Positions 30,425-32,429 of a stretch of 32,429 nucleotides of DNA are shown one piece after another. The translations under genes and the position numbers were made by a program. The notes below the pieces were generated by a model that was given only the letters and a program-made list of their open reading frames with translations, searched no databases and had not been told where the DNA came from. The stretch covers positions 1-32,429 of IMG/VR virus record IMGVR_UViG_3300009481_000057. One strand, written 5' to 3'. This DNA comes from a virus. Within the stretch, counting starts at the first letter, position 1. The number at the start of each line of letters is the position of its first letter.

Positions 30425-32429
30425 ATGGCTCAAGATGAAGTAACAGTTAATCTGCAGGGAAATGACGTAACTGCTACCGCGGTGAACGTTAGTGCGTCTA
30501 CTATTCCAACCTCTAGTGTTAATTTTGTTGGAGCTCAAGGACCTTCTGGCACTTCAGGAACCTCTGGTTCATCTGGAACTTCTGGTTCTTCGGGTTCATC
30601 TGGCTCTAGTGGTACTTCAGGTTCATCTGGAACTTCTGGTTCTTCAGGTTCATCTGGATCTAGTGGCACTTCAGGTTCGTCTGGTACTTCAGGTTCGTCT
30701 GGTACTTCAGGTTCATCTGGTTCTTCTGGCAGCTCTGGTTCTTCTGGATCATCTGGGTCTAGTGGCACTTCAGGTTCTTCTGGCACTTCAGGCAGCTCTG
30801 GAACATCAGGTAGCTCTGGTAACTCTGGTAGTTCAGGTACATCAGGCAGTTCTGGCACTTCAGGTTCATCAGGTACTTCTGGCACTTCAGGGTCCAGTGG
30901 TACATCTGGCTCTAGTGGTAGTTCAGGGTCTAGTGGTACATCGGGTAGAGACGGTAACTTTGGCGGAGCCTCATTTAAATATGATTTTGAATTAGATAAT
31001 ATAGCTAATAGCGATCCCGGATCTGGAAATATTAAATTTAACTCTTCTATATCTAGTGGTACTAGTAATGCGACAGCTATTTATTTAGATGATAGTGATA
31101 AAGATGGTTCTGATATACAATCCTTTTTAAGAACAGTTGATGATTCAAACTCTACAATAAAAGGACATGTAAAGATAACAAAAAGATTTGATACAAGTAA
31201 ATTTATTTTATTTACTATTAGTTCTGCAGTAGAGAAGACAGGTTATCATTCTATAAATGTTTCTGCTGTTTCGCAAAGTTCTTCTAGTCCTTTTGCTACA
31301 AGTGATGAACTAGTTGTAACTTTTGCCAGAACAGGTAATACTGGCGATGCAGGTACATCTGGAAATTCAGGGAGCTCCGGTTCTTCTGGAAGTTCAGGTT
31401 CTAGTGGTAACGCTGGCAGTTCAGGTACTTCAGGTAGTTCTGGTACTTCAGGTAGTTCTGGTAGCTCTGGTAGCTCTGGGTCTAGTGGGAGCTCAGGTTC
31501 TTCAGGTACATCTGGTAGCTCTGGAACATCTGGAAGCTCTGGATCTTCTGGGTCTTCAGGTAGCTCAGGGTCTTCCGGTACATCTGGTTCTTCCGGTACA
31601 TCAGGATCTAGTGGAAACTCTTTTTCTGTTAGTAATGATGGAAACAATAAAGTTATAACATCTGATGGAGATGGTACTTTCACAGCAGAATCAAATTTAA
31701 CATTTGACGGTACTACTGTAAACATTAAAAACGACTTAACTGTTTCTGGAAATTTAAGTGTTTCTGGCAATTTTACCCTTGGAGATGCAACTACAGACAC
31801 AATAACTACAAAGGGAGACCTACATGTAGAAGATGACGCTTTCTTTGGTGACGACGTCACAATAACTGGAGACCTTACGACTAAAAGCATAACCCCTACT
31901 ACTAGTGGGGAATATGACTTAGGCTCTTCTACTTTGTACTGGGGTAATATATACGCTAAGACTGGAAATTTTGATGCAAGCACTATAATCCTTGGAGATT
32001 CAGGAGCTGAAATATCTGTAAATTCAGATGGAAACATACAAACTAAAAGCAATGCAGGAGTAGTCGTAGAAGCTGGAGGTTTAAATACTAATTCCACTGC
32101 TCCCGGTAGCTTTATCGTAGAAAATGATATTCATGTAAGCGGAGGCGCTATAATTGGTGGAGAAGCTACTATAAGTGGTAATGCTGTAATTAGTGGATCA
32201 GAAATATATTTTAGCTCTATCCCTACGCAGTCTTCTATGACTGGAGTTCTCGCTGTTACTGACGATGGTAGACTTTACAAAAGTCATCATGCTGCATCTA
32301 GTGGTACTTCTGGATCTTCTGGAAGTTCAGGAAGCTCAGGAAGTTCTGGCAATACAGGTGCTACAGGAACTTCTGGCTCTAGTGGTACTTCTGGCTCTAG
32401 TGGTACATCTGGTAGTTCCGGCACCTCAG
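30425..32429 (+). CDS. Gly-X-Y repeat tail fibre 2, 3' truncated by window edge
   Basis: An ATG at 30425 opens a frame that stays open to the last base (668 codons seen); the gene continues beyond the window. After an N-terminal segment (MAQDEVTVNLQGNDVTATAV) come three Gly-Ser/Thr-Ser arrays separated by two globular modules. The first module (about 30962-31333) contains FKYDFELDNIANSDPGSG, IYLDDSDKDGSDIQSFL and LVVTFARTGN, a common phage fibre unit. The second (31616-32299) has NLTFDGTTVNIKNDLTVSGN, GEYDLGSSTLYWGNIYA and ISGNAVISGSEIYFSS, typical of beta-helical fibre shafts. The C-terminus is unseen; an S74-type chaperone is plausible by analogy with the fibre at 23702. The gene has no ribosome site of its own, so coupling to the upstream gene is likely. 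Confidence 0.82.
   Translation, partial: MAQDEVTVNLQGNDVTATAVNVSASTIPTSSVNFVGAQGPSGTSGTSGSSGTSGSSGSSGSSGTSGSSGTSGSSGSSGSSGTSGSSGTSGSSGTSGSSGSSGSSGSSGSSGSSGTSGSSGTSGSSGTSGSSGNSGSSGTSGSSGTSGSSGTSGTSGSSGTSGSSGSSGSSGTSGRDGNFGGASFKYDFELDNIANSDPGSGNIKFNSSISSGTSNATAIYLDDSDKDGSDIQSFLRTVDDSNSTIKGHVKITKRFDTSKFILFTISSAVEKTGYHSINVSAVSQSSSSPFATSDELVVTFARTGNTGDAGTSGNSGSSGSSGSSGSSGNAGSSGTSGSSGTSGSSGSSGSSGSSGSSGSSGTSGSSGTSGSSGSSGSSGSSGSSGTSGSSGTSGSSGNSFSVSNDGNNKVITSDGDGTFTAESNLTFDGTTVNIKNDLTVSGNLSVSGNFTLGDATTDTITTKGDLHVEDDAFFGDDVTITGDLTTKSITPTTSGEYDLGSSTLYWGNIYAKTGNFDASTIILGDSGAEISVNSDGNIQTKSNAGVVVEAGGLNTNSTAPGSFIVENDIHVSGGAIIGGEATISGNAVISGSEIYFSSIPTQSSMTGVLAVTDDGRLYKSHHAASSGTSGSSGSSGSSGSSGNTGATGTSGSSGTSGSSGTSGSSGTS
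30539..30955 (+). repeat. Gly-X-Y repeat array, first of fibre 2
   Basis: Triplets GTS and GSS alternate with a looser order than in the fibre at 23702. Ser codons are mixed here (TCN-TCN, TCT-AGT and AGC-TCT pairs), unlike the strict AGY-TCN pattern of the earlier arrays, suggesting separate amplification histories. Confidence 0.88.
31334..31615 (+). repeat. Gly-X-Y repeat array, second of fibre 2
   Basis: This is a Gly-Ser-Ser-dominated array between the two globular fibre modules, beginning [13 protein letters not shown] and ending GSSGN. Confidence 0.87.
32303..32429 (+). repeat. Gly-X-Y repeat array, third of fibre 2, cut by window edge
   Basis: [15 protein letters not shown] then GNTGATGTSG; the array is still running at the last base, so its true length is unknown. 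Confidence 0.85.

Noticed and set aside
30492-30995. + strand Leu-rich frame over fibre 2 start
   Set aside because: It is a shifted shadow of the Gly-X-Y array; the true frame runs from 30425 and stays open to the window end.
31246-32097. 283-codon minus-strand frame with PELPEVPEL repeats
   Set aside because: It is antisense to the second array and shaft module of fibre 2 and has no independent support.
1-32429. tRNA genes, insertion sequences, integrase or attachment sites
   Set aside because: None was recognised on reading; gaps between genes are under about 115 bases and hold only terminators and promoter-like elements.

Overview
This window is a contiguous piece of a tailed bacteriophage genome (Caudoviricetes) with a myovirus-like, T4-superfamily flavour. 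It is AT-rich and densely packed. Every supported gene but one lies on the + strand, with many ATGA or TAATG overlaps. The gene types (PhoH-like ATPase, T4 gp55-like late sigma factor, LamG-type adhesins, serine/threonine/glycine repeat fibres) are typical of marine viral genomes. A Gram-negative host is likely because two ADP-heptose-type glycosyltransferases are present, but the host cannot be named from this sequence.

Layout. (1) 1-4089 holds regulation and DNA functions: the end of phoH, a small antisense gene with an EExxH motif, a zinc-ribbon protein, a sigma factor carrying a cysteine-rich insertion, a possible small terminase subunit and an ERCC4-fold nuclease. (2) 4089-15060 is the packaging and head module: large terminase, a fibre-like protein, portal, a tubulin/FtsZ-like GTPase, several small virion proteins, a prohead protease whose 3' part looks like a nested scaffold gene, a probable decoration protein and the major capsid protein. 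Two strong intrinsic terminators (10881 and 15084) divide this module into transcription units. (3) 15168-19182 holds a SAP-like protein, a second fibre-like paralogue and two LamG-type adhesins. (4) 19221-23679 is a translationally coupled glycosylation operon: a GT9 heptosyltransferase, a 1013-residue triple glycosyltransferase (GT4, GT2 and a BAHT/TibC-type O-heptosyltransferase domain) and a DUF6165 protein. (5) 23702 to the end holds Gly-X-Y repeat fibres rich in Ser and Thr, one ending in an S74 intramolecular chaperone, separated by three LamG adhesins (one with an ILEI-like domain) and a small BppU-like protein.

How it may work together (inference). The gp55-like sigma factor probably drives the late genes, and a recurring GTGTAA/GTGTATAA element ahead of several late genes is a candidate promoter. 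The head genes build and fill the capsid. The FtsZ-like GTPase may position or organise assembly. The glycosylation operon lies directly upstream of an extremely Ser/Thr-rich repeat fibre, so a phage-encoded system that coats its own fibres with heptose or other sugars is the most exciting hypothesis here. The tubulin embedded in the head module is the second.
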